Source of the DNA: Bacteroidales bacterium GP1
GTDB lineage: Bacteria; Bacteroidota; Bacteroidia; Bacteroidales; Muribaculaceae
NCBI GenBank assembly: GCA_001701105.1
Contig: DAAI01000011.1
Coordinates: 1,096-31,175, forward strand
Length of the DNA stretch: 30,080 nucleotides
Direction of reading: 5' to 3'
Positions 17,871-25,527 of the stretch are shown one piece after another. Position numbers and translations under genes: made by a program. The notes under the pieces were generated by a model. That model saw only the letters and a list, made by a program, of their open reading frames with translations. It was not told the DNA's origin and did no database searches. Within the stretch, counting starts at the first letter, position 1, and each line of letters opens with the position of its first letter.

Positions 17871-18646
17871 TGGAAACTATCGTTATCAGGAGCCTAACCA
17901 CAGGCTATCCCTCAAGAAAAGGGTTCATCGAGATTGAGAAAGATCTCAATGCTTCATTGCATAGTCATCAACTGACGTGTCTTCTCGGCCCTAATGGAGC
18001 CGGGAAGTCAACGTTACTAAAGACCCTCGCAGGCTTCCTAATGCCGTTAAAAGGAACCATTACTATATTAGGCAGGGAACTGCGTAGCTTGTCGTCAGAA
18101 GATTTGGCTAAAGAAGTTGCCGTTGTGTTAACCGAGCGGCCAGATGTAGTTTCTATGACAGTGACTCAGTTAGTTGCCACCGGCAGGAGTCCATACACCG
18201 GGTTCTGGGGACGCCTGAAGGGGGAGGATGAGCGAATGATAAAAAATGCCATGAAGCTGACTGGAGTGGAACATATGGCTCATAGAGCTGCCTCGACTTT
18301 AAGCGACGGAGAGCGACAAAAAGTAATGATTGCGAAAGCATTGGCTCAGGATACTCCCGTGATTCTTTTGGATGAACCTACTGCATTTCTTGACTTCCCC
18401 AGCAAAGTGGAGACTTTAATTCTTCTGAAGCGTCTGGCCCATGAGCAGGGAAAAACCATTTTCATGTCGACTCACGATGTAAATATGGCTCTTCAATTAT
18501 CGGATAATATTTGGCTTGTAGACAAGAATCTTGGAATCTCCACAGGGACTCCGGCAGAATTAGCAGAATCAGGACAATTGTCAAGATATTTCCACGGAGA
18601 TGGTATCAGATTCGACAAAAAGAAGATTCAGTTTGATGTAGAATAG
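17870..18646 (+). CDS. ABC transporter ATP-binding protein, FecE/BtuD-like
   Basis: A 258-residue ATPase of the iron-siderophore/heme/B12 importer type. It has Walker A GPNGAGKST (40-48, K46), signature LSDGE (144-148), Walker B VILLDEP with E169, and the switch histidine H202 in STHD. The position normally held by the Q-loop glutamine is VLTERPD (T88 region), so that residue is replaced. I recall the same motif in related Bacteroidetes ATPases, so it may be a subgroup trait. No permease or binding protein is encoded nearby, so its membrane partner must be elsewhere or absent. One-base overlap with the OMPP1-like gene suggests translational coupling and possibly a shared substrate, but this is inference. 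Confidence 0.88.
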   Translation: METIVIRSLTTGYPSRKGFIEIEKDLNASLHSHQLTCLLGPNGAGKSTLLKTLAGFLMPLKGTITILGRELRSLSSEDLAKEVAVVLTERPDVVSMTVTQLVATGRSPYTGFWGRLKGEDERMIKNAMKLTGVEHMAHRAASTLSDGERQKVMIAKALAQDTPVILLDEPTAFLDFPSKVETLILLKRLAHEQGKTIFMSTHDVNMALQLSDNIWLVDKNLGISTGTPAELAESGQLSRYFHGDGIRFDKKKIQFDVE

Positions 18647-18693
18647 ATAAAAAGTCGCATTCCGGCTGATGCAGCATTAAATAATAATATATC

Positions 18694-18729
18694 CGATACG
18701 ATTCTATATGTGAAAATAGAATCGTATCG
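18694..18729. promoter_or_regulatory. 14-bp perfect inverted repeat, candidate operator of the GH43 gene
   Basis: Arms 18694-18707 and 18716-18729 (CGATACGATTCTAT and its exact complement) are separated by 8 bp. The right arm ends one base before a TAATTTTG promoter box, so the repeat covers the -33 region of that promoter. It could be a repressor/activator site or, as RNA, a hairpin ending the upstream ATPase transcript; there is no strong T-run after it, which favours a DNA site. Confidence 0.6.
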
Positions 18730-18730
18730 T

Positions 18731-18738
18731 TAATTTTG
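18731..18738 (+). promoter_or_regulatory. Probable -7 box of the GH43 gene promoter (TAATTTTG)
   Basis: TAATTTTG fits TAnnTTTG and lies 24 bp before the ATG at 18763. The usual -33 position falls inside the 14-bp inverted repeat and has no TTTG, which suggests a promoter needing an activator. Confidence 0.55.
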
Positions 18739-18762
18739 CCGAAAATTTAACTAAACTGACCA

Positions 18763-20106
18763 ATGAGATTTATCCTACCATCCATTCTTGCCGTGGCTAT
18801 AGCTGTCGGTTTAAAGGCAGAGACTCCGCGTCTCAATATGCCGATCATCCAGACAAAATACACTGCTGATCCATCGCCACTGCTTGATAATGACACAATC
18901 TATCTTTACACGAGTCATGACGAAAGTGATGCAGAAGGCTTCAAAATGTTCGACTGGCTCTTATTCACCACAACCGATATGGTAAACTGGCAGGCGCGAG
19001 GAGCAGTGGCCTCACTCGATAACTTTGAGTGGTACGAGGGTAAGAACGGAGCATGGGCTCAGCAAGTGGTGAAGCGCAACGGAAAGTATTATATGTACTG
19101 TCCTATTCATGGACATGGCATTGGAGTCCTTGTGGCCGATTCTCCTTATGGACCCTTTAAAGATCCTATAGGGAAACCTCTTGTATGGCAGAAAGAACAT
19201 TGGGATGATATAGACCCCACTGTTCTAATAGATGATGATGGCCAAGCGTATATGTACTGGGGCAATCCCAACCTCTATTGCGTGAAATTGAATGAGGATA
19301 TGATTTCATACTCCGGCGATATTATAAAATTCCCGAAAGTCAAGGATTATCAGGAGGGACCATGGGCTTATAAGCGCAATGGTAAATATTATATTGCTTT
19401 TGCCTCCACATGCTGCCCCGAAGGAATAGGCTACGCAATGTCTGACTCCCCGCTTGGCCCCTGGGAGTACAAAGGTCATATAATGGATCATACTCCACGC
19501 ACCCGTGGCAACCATCCCGGCATTATCGATTATAAAGGAAAATCCTATCTGTTCGGCCAGAATTATGATGTATTCCGCCTAAAGGAACACCGTCATGCAG
19601 AACGTCGGTCAGTATCAGTTGCCGAGATGCATTATAATCCCGATGGTACTATTCAAGAAGTGCCATATTTCCTTGATTGTATAGTGGAACAAATAGAACC
19701 ATTGAACCCATATCAGAAAGTTGAGGCCGAGACCATGGCCTGGGGGGAGGGTCTTGAAACTATATCCCGCAACCCGTGGGCTCCCGATAAATGGAATCAG
19801 CTTGTCACAAATATCGATGATGGAGAATATATCCTTGTCAGGGGTGTAGATTTCGGTAAAGGTGCTAAAAAATTTACTCTCTCCGCATCCTCTCATCTTT
19901 ATGGCGGATTTATCGACATATATACCGATTCCATGTCGACCGACCCTATAGGGACTATAGAGATAGGACATACAAAAGACGAGCTTAAGAATTTTACAAT
20001 CCCTATCAATACACCCTCAGGAATCCATGACCTTTATTTCCGGTTCCGTGGAAATGATATGCAAAAGAATAATCTCTTCAACCTTGATTGGTGGAGATTT
20101 GAATAA
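18763..20106 (+). CDS. Secreted glycoside hydrolase family 43 enzyme with CBM6-like domain
   Basis: A 447-residue exported enzyme with a signal peptide (1-19, ending LKA). The five-bladed propeller shows the GH43 acidic residues: D36 in YTADPSPL (base), D151 in DDIDPTVLID (pKa modulator) and E198 in YQEGPW (acid). The sequence TRGNHPGI near 246-253 is also typical. Residues about 318-447 form a CBM6-like beta-sandwich beginning YQKVEAETMAW and ending NLFNLDWWRFE. Family members with this architecture remove arabinose or xylose from arabinoxylan; the exact bond cannot be read from sequence. No SusC/SusD pair is adjacent, so it is not within a classical polysaccharide utilisation locus here. 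It is a single-gene unit with its own promoter and terminator. Confidence 0.92.
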   Translation: MRFILPSILAVAIAVGLKAETPRLNMPIIQTKYTADPSPLLDNDTIYLYTSHDESDAEGFKMFDWLLFTTTDMVNWQARGAVASLDNFEWYEGKNGAWAQQVVKRNGKYYMYCPIHGHGIGVLVADSPYGPFKDPIGKPLVWQKEHWDDIDPTVLIDDDGQAYMYWGNPNLYCVKLNEDMISYSGDIIKFPKVKDYQEGPWAYKRNGKYYIAFASTCCPEGIGYAMSDSPLGPWEYKGHIMDHTPRTRGNHPGIIDYKGKSYLFGQNYDVFRLKEHRHAERRSVSVAEMHYNPDGTIQEVPYFLDCIVEQIEPLNPYQKVEAETMAWGEGLETISRNPWAPDKWNQLVTNIDDGEYILVRGVDFGKGAKKFTLSASSHLYGGFIDIYTDSMSTDPIGTIEIGHTKDELKNFTIPINTPSGIHDLYFRFRGNDMQKNNLFNLDWWRFE

Positions 20107-20178
20107 ACCAAAAGGATTTCATCATCTACCAATACTTGAAAGACTTTCGGAATACGAGACCTGAAAACAAATATTTCA

Positions 20179-20209
20179 ATCTGCCACGAGGAATTGTGGC
20201 AGATTTTTT
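20179..20209 (+). terminator. Rho-independent terminator of the GH43 gene
   Basis: A 9-bp perfect stem (ATCTGCCAC, 20179-20187, with GTGGCAGAT, 20196-20204), an 8-nt loop and a run of six T (20204-20209) give a classical intrinsic terminator. It ends two bases before the next promoter box. Confidence 0.85.
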
Positions 20210-20210
20210 G

Positions 20211-20218
20211 TAATTTTG
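20211..20218 (+). promoter_or_regulatory. Probable -7 box of the tpiA operon promoter (TAATTTTG)
   Basis: TAATTTTG fits TAnnTTTG and starts almost directly after the GH43 terminator T-run, 50 bp before the tpiA ATG at 20268. The -33 region lies inside the terminator hairpin, with no TTTG there. Confidence 0.5.
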
Positions 20219-20267
20219 CAGTGTATATACAGGGATTCTTTAAGCTAATCCCAAAAATCTATAGACA

Positions 20268-21023
20268 ATGAGAAAAAACATAGTAGCGGGCAATTGGAAA
20301 ATGAATACTACTCTCGATGAAGGAGTGGAGCTCGCCAATGCAATCAATTCCTGTTTAAAAGAGAAAAAGGCTAATTGTGATGTAGTGGTATGCGTTCCTT
20401 TCACACATCTTACATCAGTTAACGCCGTGATAGAGCCTGAACTTATCGGACTCGGTGCAGAGAACTGTTCAGAGCATGAAAGCGGAGCCTATACCGGAGA
20501 AGTCAGTGCGGCAATGGTGAAAAGCACCGGTGCAACCCATGTAATCTTAGGTCATAGTGAACGCCGTCAATACTTCGGAGAGAACAATGCCCAACTTCTT
20601 GCAAAAACGAAGATGGCACTCGCTAATAATCTTACTCCAATCTTCTGCGTGGGAGAAGTGCTTGAAGAGCGCGAAAACGGGTCGTACAATGATGTTGTTG
20701 CTTCACAGGTTGAAGCACTGTTTGAACTTCCGGCTGAAGATTTCGCAAAAATTGTGATCGCTTACGAACCGGTATGGGCCATCGGTACAGGAAAGACTGC
20801 AACTGCCGATCAGGCTGAGGATATGCATGCACATATCCGTAAAGTAATTGATAGTAAATATGGTAAAGAGATTGCCGACAGTACTTCAATCCTTTATGGC
20901 GGTAGTTGCAAACCCGGAAATGCCAAGGAACTGTTCTCAAAACCGGATGTTGACGGAGGCCTTATAGGGGGCGCTGCTCTGAAAGCGGACTCTTTCATGG
21001 GCATAATCGAAGCATTCGACTAA
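20268..21023 (+). CDS. tpiA: Triosephosphate isomerase
   Basis: Glycolytic enzyme interconverting dihydroxyacetone phosphate and glyceraldehyde 3-phosphate. At 251 residues it has the standard TIM-barrel length. Catalytic residues are all present: N9 and K11 in AGNWKMN, H96 in LGHSERR, and E167 in AYEPVWAIGTGKTA, which also contains the flexible loop 6. The phosphate-binding YGGS and GGLIGGAAL motifs are seen near 209-212 and 230-238. It leads an operon whose next gene starts on the last base of its stop codon (TAATG). The tpiA-SPOR-folE order is, from memory, common in Bacteroidales. Confidence 0.97.
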   Translation: MRKNIVAGNWKMNTTLDEGVELANAINSCLKEKKANCDVVVCVPFTHLTSVNAVIEPELIGLGAENCSEHESGAYTGEVSAAMVKSTGATHVILGHSERRQYFGENNAQLLAKTKMALANNLTPIFCVGEVLEERENGSYNDVVASQVEALFELPAEDFAKIVIAYEPVWAIGTGKTATADQAEDMHAHIRKVIDSKYGKEIADSTSILYGGSCKPGNAKELFSKPDVDGGLIGGAALKADSFMGIIEAFD

Positions 21024-21526
21024 TGAACCGACTTCTTCCACTGATAATGATAATGGCAATAGCTTGTGGCGCTTTCGCGCCGCAAGTTGTTGCCCAATCT
21101 TCAATGTCAGGAAGAGAGATCATTGAAAGAATTGAAGAATCGTCAAAAGGAAATGTAACGATAGATATACCGGAGAATATCCTCCAGTATATGATGAAAG
21201 AAGATGTCCAGCAACCGCAACAGCCTAATCTCCGACCCGGAATAAATAAGATCGGGGGCTTTCGCATACAAGTCTTCAGCGATGGAAGTAATCAACGTGG
21301 TCTGGAAGCACGAGCAAAAGCGCGCGGAAACGCTATCGTAGCTAAATTTCCTAAATACAGAGGTCAGGTTTATACATTCTCAAGCTCCCCCAATTGGTAC
21401 GCAAGGGTAGGAAATTTCCGAACCCAGTCAGAAGCCTCCGCTGCCCTGACAGAATTGAGAAAAGCGTTCCCTCAATTTGCTTCAGAGATGAGAGTGGTAA
21501 AAAGCCAGATTGTTATAATAAAATAA
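21023..21526 (+). CDS. SPOR-domain protein, exported
   Basis: A 167-residue protein with a signal peptide (1-24, ending VVAQ), a short helical linker and a C-terminal SPOR domain (about 78-163: GFRIQVFSDGSNQRGLEARAKA, then YARVGNFRTQSEASAALTELR). SPOR domains bind denuded glycan strands at division sites, so this is likely a periplasmic cell-wall-associated protein. No lipobox is evident. It overlaps tpiA by one base and precedes folE by 42 bp, suggesting co-expression; the functional link with these metabolic genes is unclear. Confidence 0.88.
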   Translation: MNRLLPLIMIMAIACGAFAPQVVAQSSMSGREIIERIEESSKGNVTIDIPENILQYMMKEDVQQPQQPNLRPGINKIGGFRIQVFSDGSNQRGLEARAKARGNAIVAKFPKYRGQVYTFSSSPNWYARVGNFRTQSEASAALTELRKAFPQFASEMRVVKSQIVIIK

Positions 21527-21568
21527 GAATATAGGCTCTGCCAAATATTCATATAAATCCATCTAAGC

Positions 21569-22153
21569 GTGGCATCCAAATATAAGCACGATCCTGATTT
21601 AGTGGCGCAAATAGCTTCTCATTATGAAGCTATCTTAAGATTAATAGGAGAGGATCCCACTCGTGAGGGATTGGTTAAAACTCCTGTCCGAGCAGCAAAA
21701 GCCATGCTCGATATCACGGCCGGCTACCGCAGCGATCCAATGTCGACAGCCCGACAAGCCATATTTGAGCATGACGGCTCGAAATTGGTAATTGTCCGTG
21801 ATGTGGAATTTTATAGCACCTGCGAACATCATATCCTTCCTTTCTTCGGGAAAATAGCAATAGGATATCTTCCAAATGGTAAAATACTTGGACTATCAAA
21901 ACTCGCCCGCGTAATAGATGGATTTGCCCGAAGGCTTCAAGTGCAGGAGAGGCTGACGGGAGAAATATGCCGTCTTATCACCGATGCTCTTCCGAATCAT
22001 GGAGTAATAGTATGGTGCGAAGCTCAACATCTGTGCATGAAAGCGCGTGGAGTTGAGAAACAAGAATGTTTAACAACGACTATCGACTATACGGGCGCTT
22101 TTGCCACAGATCCCGGTTTGCGCGCAGAATTTTTGCGCCTTATTAATAAATAA
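21569..22153 (+). CDS. folE: GTP cyclohydrolase I
   Basis: Converts GTP to 7,8-dihydroneopterin triphosphate, the first step towards folate (and queuosine precursors). The 194-residue product starts with GTG at 21569; no in-frame ATG precedes the conserved EDPTREGLVKTPVRAAKA segment. Zinc ligands C85 and H88 (STCEHHILPFFGK) and C156 (QHLCMKARGV) are present, together with the GLSKLARVIDGFARRLQVQERLT signature (about 108-130). It is the last gene of the tpiA operon and converges on htrA. The tgt gene elsewhere in the window uses preQ1, which also derives from this step. Confidence 0.96.
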   Translation: MASKYKHDPDLVAQIASHYEAILRLIGEDPTREGLVKTPVRAAKAMLDITAGYRSDPMSTARQAIFEHDGSKLVIVRDVEFYSTCEHHILPFFGKIAIGYLPNGKILGLSKLARVIDGFARRLQVQERLTGEICRLITDALPNHGVIVWCEAQHLCMKARGVEKQECLTTTIDYTGAFATDPGLRAEFLRLINK

Positions 22154-22163
22154 TTCTTCATGT

Positions 22164-22211
22164 ATTATTGAATACCGATTTTGGAACTTTCCAAAGTCGG
22201 TATTCAATAAT
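22164..22211. terminator. Long hairpin after folE
   Basis: A perfect 15-bp inverted repeat (22164-22178 with 22197-22211) whose 18-nt loop can itself pair (TTTGGA with TCCAAA), giving about 22 nearly uninterrupted base pairs. It starts 11 bp after the folE stop. It likely acts as folE terminator or RNA 3' end protector; no long T-run follows. Confidence 0.65.
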
Positions 22212-22222
22212 CCAATGCATAG

Positions 22223-22263
22223 AAAAAAGAGAACGCGGATGATTTGACTCATGCCGCGTTCTC
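22223..22263 (-). terminator. Rho-independent terminator of htrA
   Basis: On the minus strand a 10-bp perfect GC-rich stem (22263-22254 with 22238-22229; GAGAACGCGG type arms) is followed by a run of T residues (complement of the A-run at 22223-22228). The loop has an additional ATGA/TCAT pairing. It lies 43 bp downstream of the htrA stop codon. Confidence 0.8.
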
Positions 22264-22305
22264 CATCTTCAACTAACTTCTATCCTTAATCTGCAATTAT
22301 GAATG

Positions 22306-23835
22306 TCATTCTTGTGCAAGGTTCACCGCATAGGTGTATTTCTTTCCGGTAGTCGGATATACTCCATACAAGATCATCGCCTTGTAATCGTCCGAGCTCT
22401 TCATTATGTTGTTATAGAGCTGCTCTACGTCTTCTGCGGAATTCACAGGCATATCATTGATTGAAGTGATGATGAAACCTTCTCTCACTCCGGCATCTTT
22501 GACAGCACCGGATTTTAATCCTTTAACCTGGACACCATTGCTTATGCCGAGTGATTTTTTAGTCTCGGAGCTTAATTTCATGAAAGCACATCCCAATTCC
22601 GAGAAATCACCCTTCTTGGTAATCGATGTATTTCCCTGTTGATTGCGCAGAGTAGCCGTCTTTTCAATCTTCTTATTATTGCGGTAATAAGTCACTGTAA
22701 TCTTATCTCCCGGGCGGAACTTATTCAATTGTTCCACTAATTGAGCAAAATTCATTATCTGAACCCCATTTACGGCAGTGATTACATCATCTTCCTCAAG
22801 ACCGAGTTCTTTAGCGGTACTCATGTCGTTTACAGATTTAATTATCAATCCCGACTTAACCGCGGTAATATCTTTTTCTTTCGCGATTTTGGCATCAAGT
22901 TCCTGAACTGAGGCTCCGAGCATGGCGCGCTGAACTGTGCCGTACTGGCGCAAATCCGCCATAACTTTGCGTACTATTGTGGTAGGGATTGCAAAAGAGA
23001 ATCCTGCATAGGAGCCCGTGTTGCTATAGATAGCTGAGTTTACTCCGATGAGCTCACCCTTTAGATTTACCAATGCACCGCCGGAATTTCCGGGGTTCAA
23101 CGCAGCATCGGTTTGAATGAACGACTCAATGCTTAACCCCCCTTTATGATTCTGGCCGAGACTGCGTGCCTTGGCACTAACAATCCCCGCTGTAACTGTG
23201 GAATTGAATCCGAAAGGATTACCAACGGCTAAAACCCATTCACCTATCTTAACAGCCTCAGAATCACCGAAGGTAATAGGTGACAATCCTTTTGTGTCTA
23301 TTTTAATCAGGGCAAGGTCTGTGGCCTCATCGGTGCCTATGATTCTCGCATCGAATGTGGAATTATCATTCAATAGCACTTCGAGCTTATCGGCTCCATC
23401 TACTACATGATTATTGGTCACAATATATCCATCTTCCGATATGATTACGCCGGAACCCAATCCGCTTTGAACCGGTTCTGATTTCTTCTGCTGCTGACGA
23501 GGCTGCTGACGCTGCTGCGGACCGAAGAAAAAATCGAACATTCCAAATGGATCATAACCTCCTCCATTATACTGATTCTGACGCTGAGTCGTGAAACTTT
23601 TTATACATACTACCGCATTGACCGTTTTTTCAGCAGCAACAGTGAAATCTGTCTCGAATGCTGCGGCAGCACTCGTCACAGGCAATGCTACCGGTGTGAG
23701 GACAGGCATATTCTGTGATGATGTGTCGAAATACGATGGAGAAGATGATACCTTCTCTTGCGTAGGCACTGCCAAAGCCGTCCCGGCTATCAGCAATAAG
23801 GCCAATCCAAAGATACTTGAATAAGTTTTTCTCAT
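22306..23835 (-). CDS. htrA: Periplasmic serine protease/chaperone of the HtrA (DegP/DegQ) family
   Basis: Protein quality control protease of the cell envelope. The 509-residue precursor has a signal peptide (1-22), then a low-complexity linker with Gly/Phe/Gln-rich sequence (about 87-120). The trypsin-like domain has the full triad: H143 (TNNHVVDGA), D173 (ATDLALIKI) and S251 (NPGNSGGALVN). Two PDZ domains follow (about 303-395 and 410-505), as in Do/DegQ types. The long Q-rich loop lies where family members have the regulatory LA loop. It is transcribed alone, convergent with folE and divergent from the NlpC/P60 lipoprotein, with its own terminator. An imperfect promoter box (TTACTTTG) is visible on the minus strand near 23949-23942. 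Confidence 0.94.
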   Translation of the reverse strand: MRKTYSSIFGLALLLIAGTALAVPTQEKVSSSPSYFDTSSQNMPVLTPVALPVTSAAAAFETDFTVAAEKTVNAVVCIKSFTTQRQNQYNGGGYDPFGMFDFFFGPQQRQQPRQQQKKSEPVQSGLGSGVIISEDGYIVTNNHVVDGADKLEVLLNDNSTFDARIIGTDEATDLALIKIDTKGLSPITFGDSEAVKIGEWVLAVGNPFGFNSTVTAGIVSAKARSLGQNHKGGLSIESFIQTDAALNPGNSGGALVNLKGELIGVNSAIYSNTGSYAGFSFAIPTTIVRKVMADLRQYGTVQRAMLGASVQELDAKIAKEKDITAVKSGLIIKSVNDMSTAKELGLEEDDVITAVNGVQIMNFAQLVEQLNKFRPGDKITVTYYRNNKKIEKTATLRNQQGNTSITKKGDFSELGCAFMKLSSETKKSLGISNGVQVKGLKSGAVKDAGVREGFIITSINDMPVNSAEDVEQLYNNIMKSSDDYKAMILYGVYPTTGKKYTYAVNLAQE

Positions 23836-23979
23836 TTTTCCTTTATATCTTGCTTAATATCTTAAAGGATCTGATGACCCTTATTTAATTCATTAGTTTC
23901 TATTTTATCCCCGTAATAAAGGCTATGCCCTCTTTTACATCACAAAGTAAAAACAAATTTTTGACTAACTCACTCTCTG

Positions 23980-23996
23980 TTAACATTAATTGTTAA
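23980..23996. promoter_or_regulatory. Short palindrome TTAACA-N5-TGTTAA between htrA and the NlpC gene
   Basis: Perfect 6-bp half sites (23980-23985 and 23991-23996) lie in the 305-bp divergent gap (23836-24140), near where the htrA promoter should be. Two more GTTAA-like words follow within 40 bp. This could be a regulator site, but the gap is AT-rich, so chance is possible. The rest of the gap shows no gene. Confidence 0.35.
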
Positions 23997-24084
23997 TATT
24001 TAAAGGCGCTTTAACAAAATAATGTTAATTTATCAATGTATCAAATTTATTATAATCCATTATATCACCCAATTAAGTATTATA

Positions 24085-24116
24085 TTTGCCCTATTAGGAT
24101 AATATTATTAATTTTG
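24085..24116 (+). promoter_or_regulatory. Promoter of the NlpC/P60 lipoprotein gene (TTTG-N20-TAATTTTG)
   Basis: A -33 TTTG at 24085-24088 and a -7 TAATTTTG at 24109-24116, 20 bp apart, match the Bacteroidetes consensus almost perfectly. Transcription would start near 24122, after any upstream ATG but before the ATG at 24141. This supports 24141 as the start codon. The -33 TTTG itself is part of another TATATTTG box (24081-24088), so a second start about 28 bp upstream is possible. Confidence 0.75.
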
Positions 24117-24140
24117 TGTATGCTAATAGCGTCATCATAT

Positions 24141-24668
24141 ATGAAACGAAATAATATACTGATGGTTTTGACAATTCTGACAATCGTGATACTGTCAGGA
24201 TGTAAATCCCATAAAAAAATTATGCCTTCCGATAAAGCGCGCACCGGGATTGAAACTATCCAGATAGGCAATGGTAATAAAATAGGGAAAAAGATTGTAG
24301 AAGAATCCATGACATGGATTGGCACACCCTATAAGTACGCTGCCCAAACAAAAGGGGAGGGAACTGACTGTTCGGGAATGGTTATGAAAGTATACGAGGA
24401 TATCACAGGCCAGAAATTACCCCGTAATTCAGCACGTCAGGCAGAATATTGCCGGAAAATATTACCGGAGGAAGTGAAGATGGGAGATCTGGTATTCTTT
24501 GCCACGGGAAAAGAAGCCGGCAAAATTACTCATGTAGGAATTATAATCGATGATTCGAGCTTTATCCACGCATCTACCTCAAAAGGTGTCTTAATTTCAA
24601 ATCTATATTCCCCATATTATAAGCGGACATTCATTATGTTTGGCCGTGTACCCGGAGTAACGTTATAA
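24141..24668 (+). CDS. NlpC/P60 family lipoprotein (cell-wall endopeptidase)
   Basis: Peptidoglycan hydrolase that cuts stem peptides, bound to membrane by a lipid anchor. From ATG 24141 the precursor has 175 residues with an N-terminal hydrophobic stretch and lipobox VILSGC, making C21 the lipidated residue. The papain-like catalytic set is present: C77 in GTDCSGM, H131 in ITHVGII and H143 in FIHAS. The frame remains open to an ATG at 24036, but that would add 35 residues before a complete lipoprotein signal and would start upstream of the promoter boxes. It is monocistronic, divergent from htrA, and converges on the rpmB operon across a stem-loop. Confidence 0.92.
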   Translation: MKRNNILMVLTILTIVILSGCKSHKKIMPSDKARTGIETIQIGNGNKIGKKIVEESMTWIGTPYKYAAQTKGEGTDCSGMVMKVYEDITGQKLPRNSARQAEYCRKILPEEVKMGDLVFFATGKEAGKITHVGIIIDDSSFIHASTSKGVLISNLYSPYYKRTFIMFGRVPGVTL

Positions 24669-24711
24669 AATCAATCAGCCGAGATTAGGCATCCATGATT
24701 AATGCATAATA

Positions 24712-24740
24712 TGAGGTCGCATCTGATTGATACGACCTCA
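24712..24740. terminator. Bidirectional stem-loop between NlpC lipoprotein and DUF4295 gene
   Basis: A perfect 8-bp stem (TGAGGTCG, 24712-24719, with CGACCTCA, 24733-24740) with a 13-nt loop lies in the 93-bp gap between the two convergent genes. It is flanked by AT-rich sequence on both sides and probably ends both transcripts. Confidence 0.6.
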
Positions 24741-24761
24741 CATTATTATTATAAAATTCTA

Positions 24762-24911
24762 TTATTTCAAAGCCTCTTTAACGGCGTCGTTCGGAACCAT
24801 CTCCTCTTTGAACACATAAGCGCCAGTCTTGGGAGAACGCTCCATCTTGATGATTTTGCTATATGTACGACCTTCACCCTTCTGGATAGAAGCCACAGTT
24901 TTCTTTGCCAT
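24762..24911 (-). CDS. Small basic protein, DUF4295 family
   Basis: A 49-residue protein, too short for most ORF filters, starting MAKKTVASIQKGEGRTYSKI and ending EALK. It directly follows rpmG (10 bp between them) in the rpmB-rpmG-DUF4295 arrangement, which I recall as conserved in Bacteroidales. Six of the first 22 residues are Lys/Arg, consistent with a ribosome-associated or RNA-binding protein; the function is not known. Translation start at 24911 is supported by the conserved MAKK start and the lack of alternatives. Confidence 0.85.
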   Translation of the reverse strand: MAKKTVASIQKGEGRTYSKIIKMERSPKTGAYVFKEEMVPNDAVKEALK

Positions 24912-24921
24912 GAGTCAGTGC

Positions 24922-25110
24922 TTATTTAATTTCTTTGTGGATGGTATATTTCTTAAGAATGGGGTTGTATTTCTTCAACTCCATACGTCCGGTAGTATTC
25001 TTGCGGTTCTTGGTGGTGATGTAACGCGACATTCCGGGCATACCGCTGGCCTTATGTTCGGTGCATTCAAGGATTACCTGTACGCGATTACCTTTTGCTT
25101 TCTTTGCCAT
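24922..25110 (-). CDS. rpmG: 50S ribosomal protein L33
   Basis: Small large-subunit ribosomal protein of 62 residues. The sequence MAKKAKGNRVQVILEC, then SRYITTKNRKNTTGRMELKKYNPILKKYTIHKEIK, is typical of L33. Zinc-type L33 proteins carry two CxxC pairs; this one has one cysteine (C16) and Asn where the second pair would be, so it is a zinc-independent form. It sits between rpmB (14 bp upstream) and the DUF4295 gene and is likely translated from the same mRNA. Confidence 0.95.
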   Translation of the reverse strand: MAKKAKGNRVQVILECTEHKASGMPGMSRYITTKNRKNTTGRMELKKYNPILKKYTIHKEIK

Positions 25111-25124
25111 AACTCAAGGATGCT

Positions 25125-25388
25125 TTAGAATGAGAGAATTTTAATATCACGAAGGTCAAGATTGCCCTCGGCCTCTGCTTTCTTGATGGCCGCGTTCAAA
25201 CCGATCTTATTGATGGTGCGGAGCGCATGACATGACAGACGTAATTCGATCCACATATCCTGCTCTACCCAATAGAACTTTTTAGTATGCAAGTTTACAT
25301 CAAACCTGCGTTTGGTGCGGCGCTTCGAATGGGATACATTGTTGCCCACTGATGCCTTTTTGCCTGTGATCTGACAAACTTTTGACAT
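25125..25388 (-). CDS. rpmB: 50S ribosomal protein L28
   Basis: Large-subunit ribosomal protein of 87 residues, somewhat longer than the E. coli version. The N-terminal MSKVCQITGKKASVGNNVSHSKRRTKRRF is the family hallmark. First gene of the rpmB-rpmG-DUF4295 operon; its promoter is about 140 bp upstream and leaves a long structured leader. In other Bacteroidales I recall ftsY following and cinA preceding this cluster; neither is here, so the neighbourhood has been rearranged at both sides, on the upstream side by mobile DNA. Confidence 0.95.
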   Translation of the reverse strand: MSKVCQITGKKASVGNNVSHSKRRTKRRFDVNLHTKKFYWVEQDMWIELRLSCHALRTINKIGLNAAIKKAEAEGNLDLRDIKILSF

Positions 25389-25404
25389 GGCTGTAATTTA
25401 GTAT

Positions 25405-25521
25405 GTGTTTACAAACACGTTTAAATTAATGTATTATCTTCTATGTTCATGTGCCATCTCACTTTCTCATATCGCCACTAATTGCATCTTATAAAGTGAC
25501 TTTTAAGGATGTGCCACAAAA
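25405..25521 (-). promoter_or_regulatory. Structured leader of the rpmB operon
   Basis: Between the predicted transcription start (about 25521) and rpmB there are about 130 untranslated bases. They can form a TCACTTT/AAAGTGA stem (25459-25465 with 25493-25499), and contain a near-palindrome GTGTTTGTAAACAC around 25405-25420 close to the start codon, plus two copies of GGCACAT. A leader this long suggests ribosomal-protein feedback control, which is inference. Confidence 0.4.
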
Positions 25522-25527
25522 CGTCCG

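Noticed and set aside
24036..24140. Upstream extension of the NlpC/P60 gene to an ATG at 24036
   Set aside because: It precedes the consensus promoter and would put 35 residues in front of a complete lipoprotein signal.
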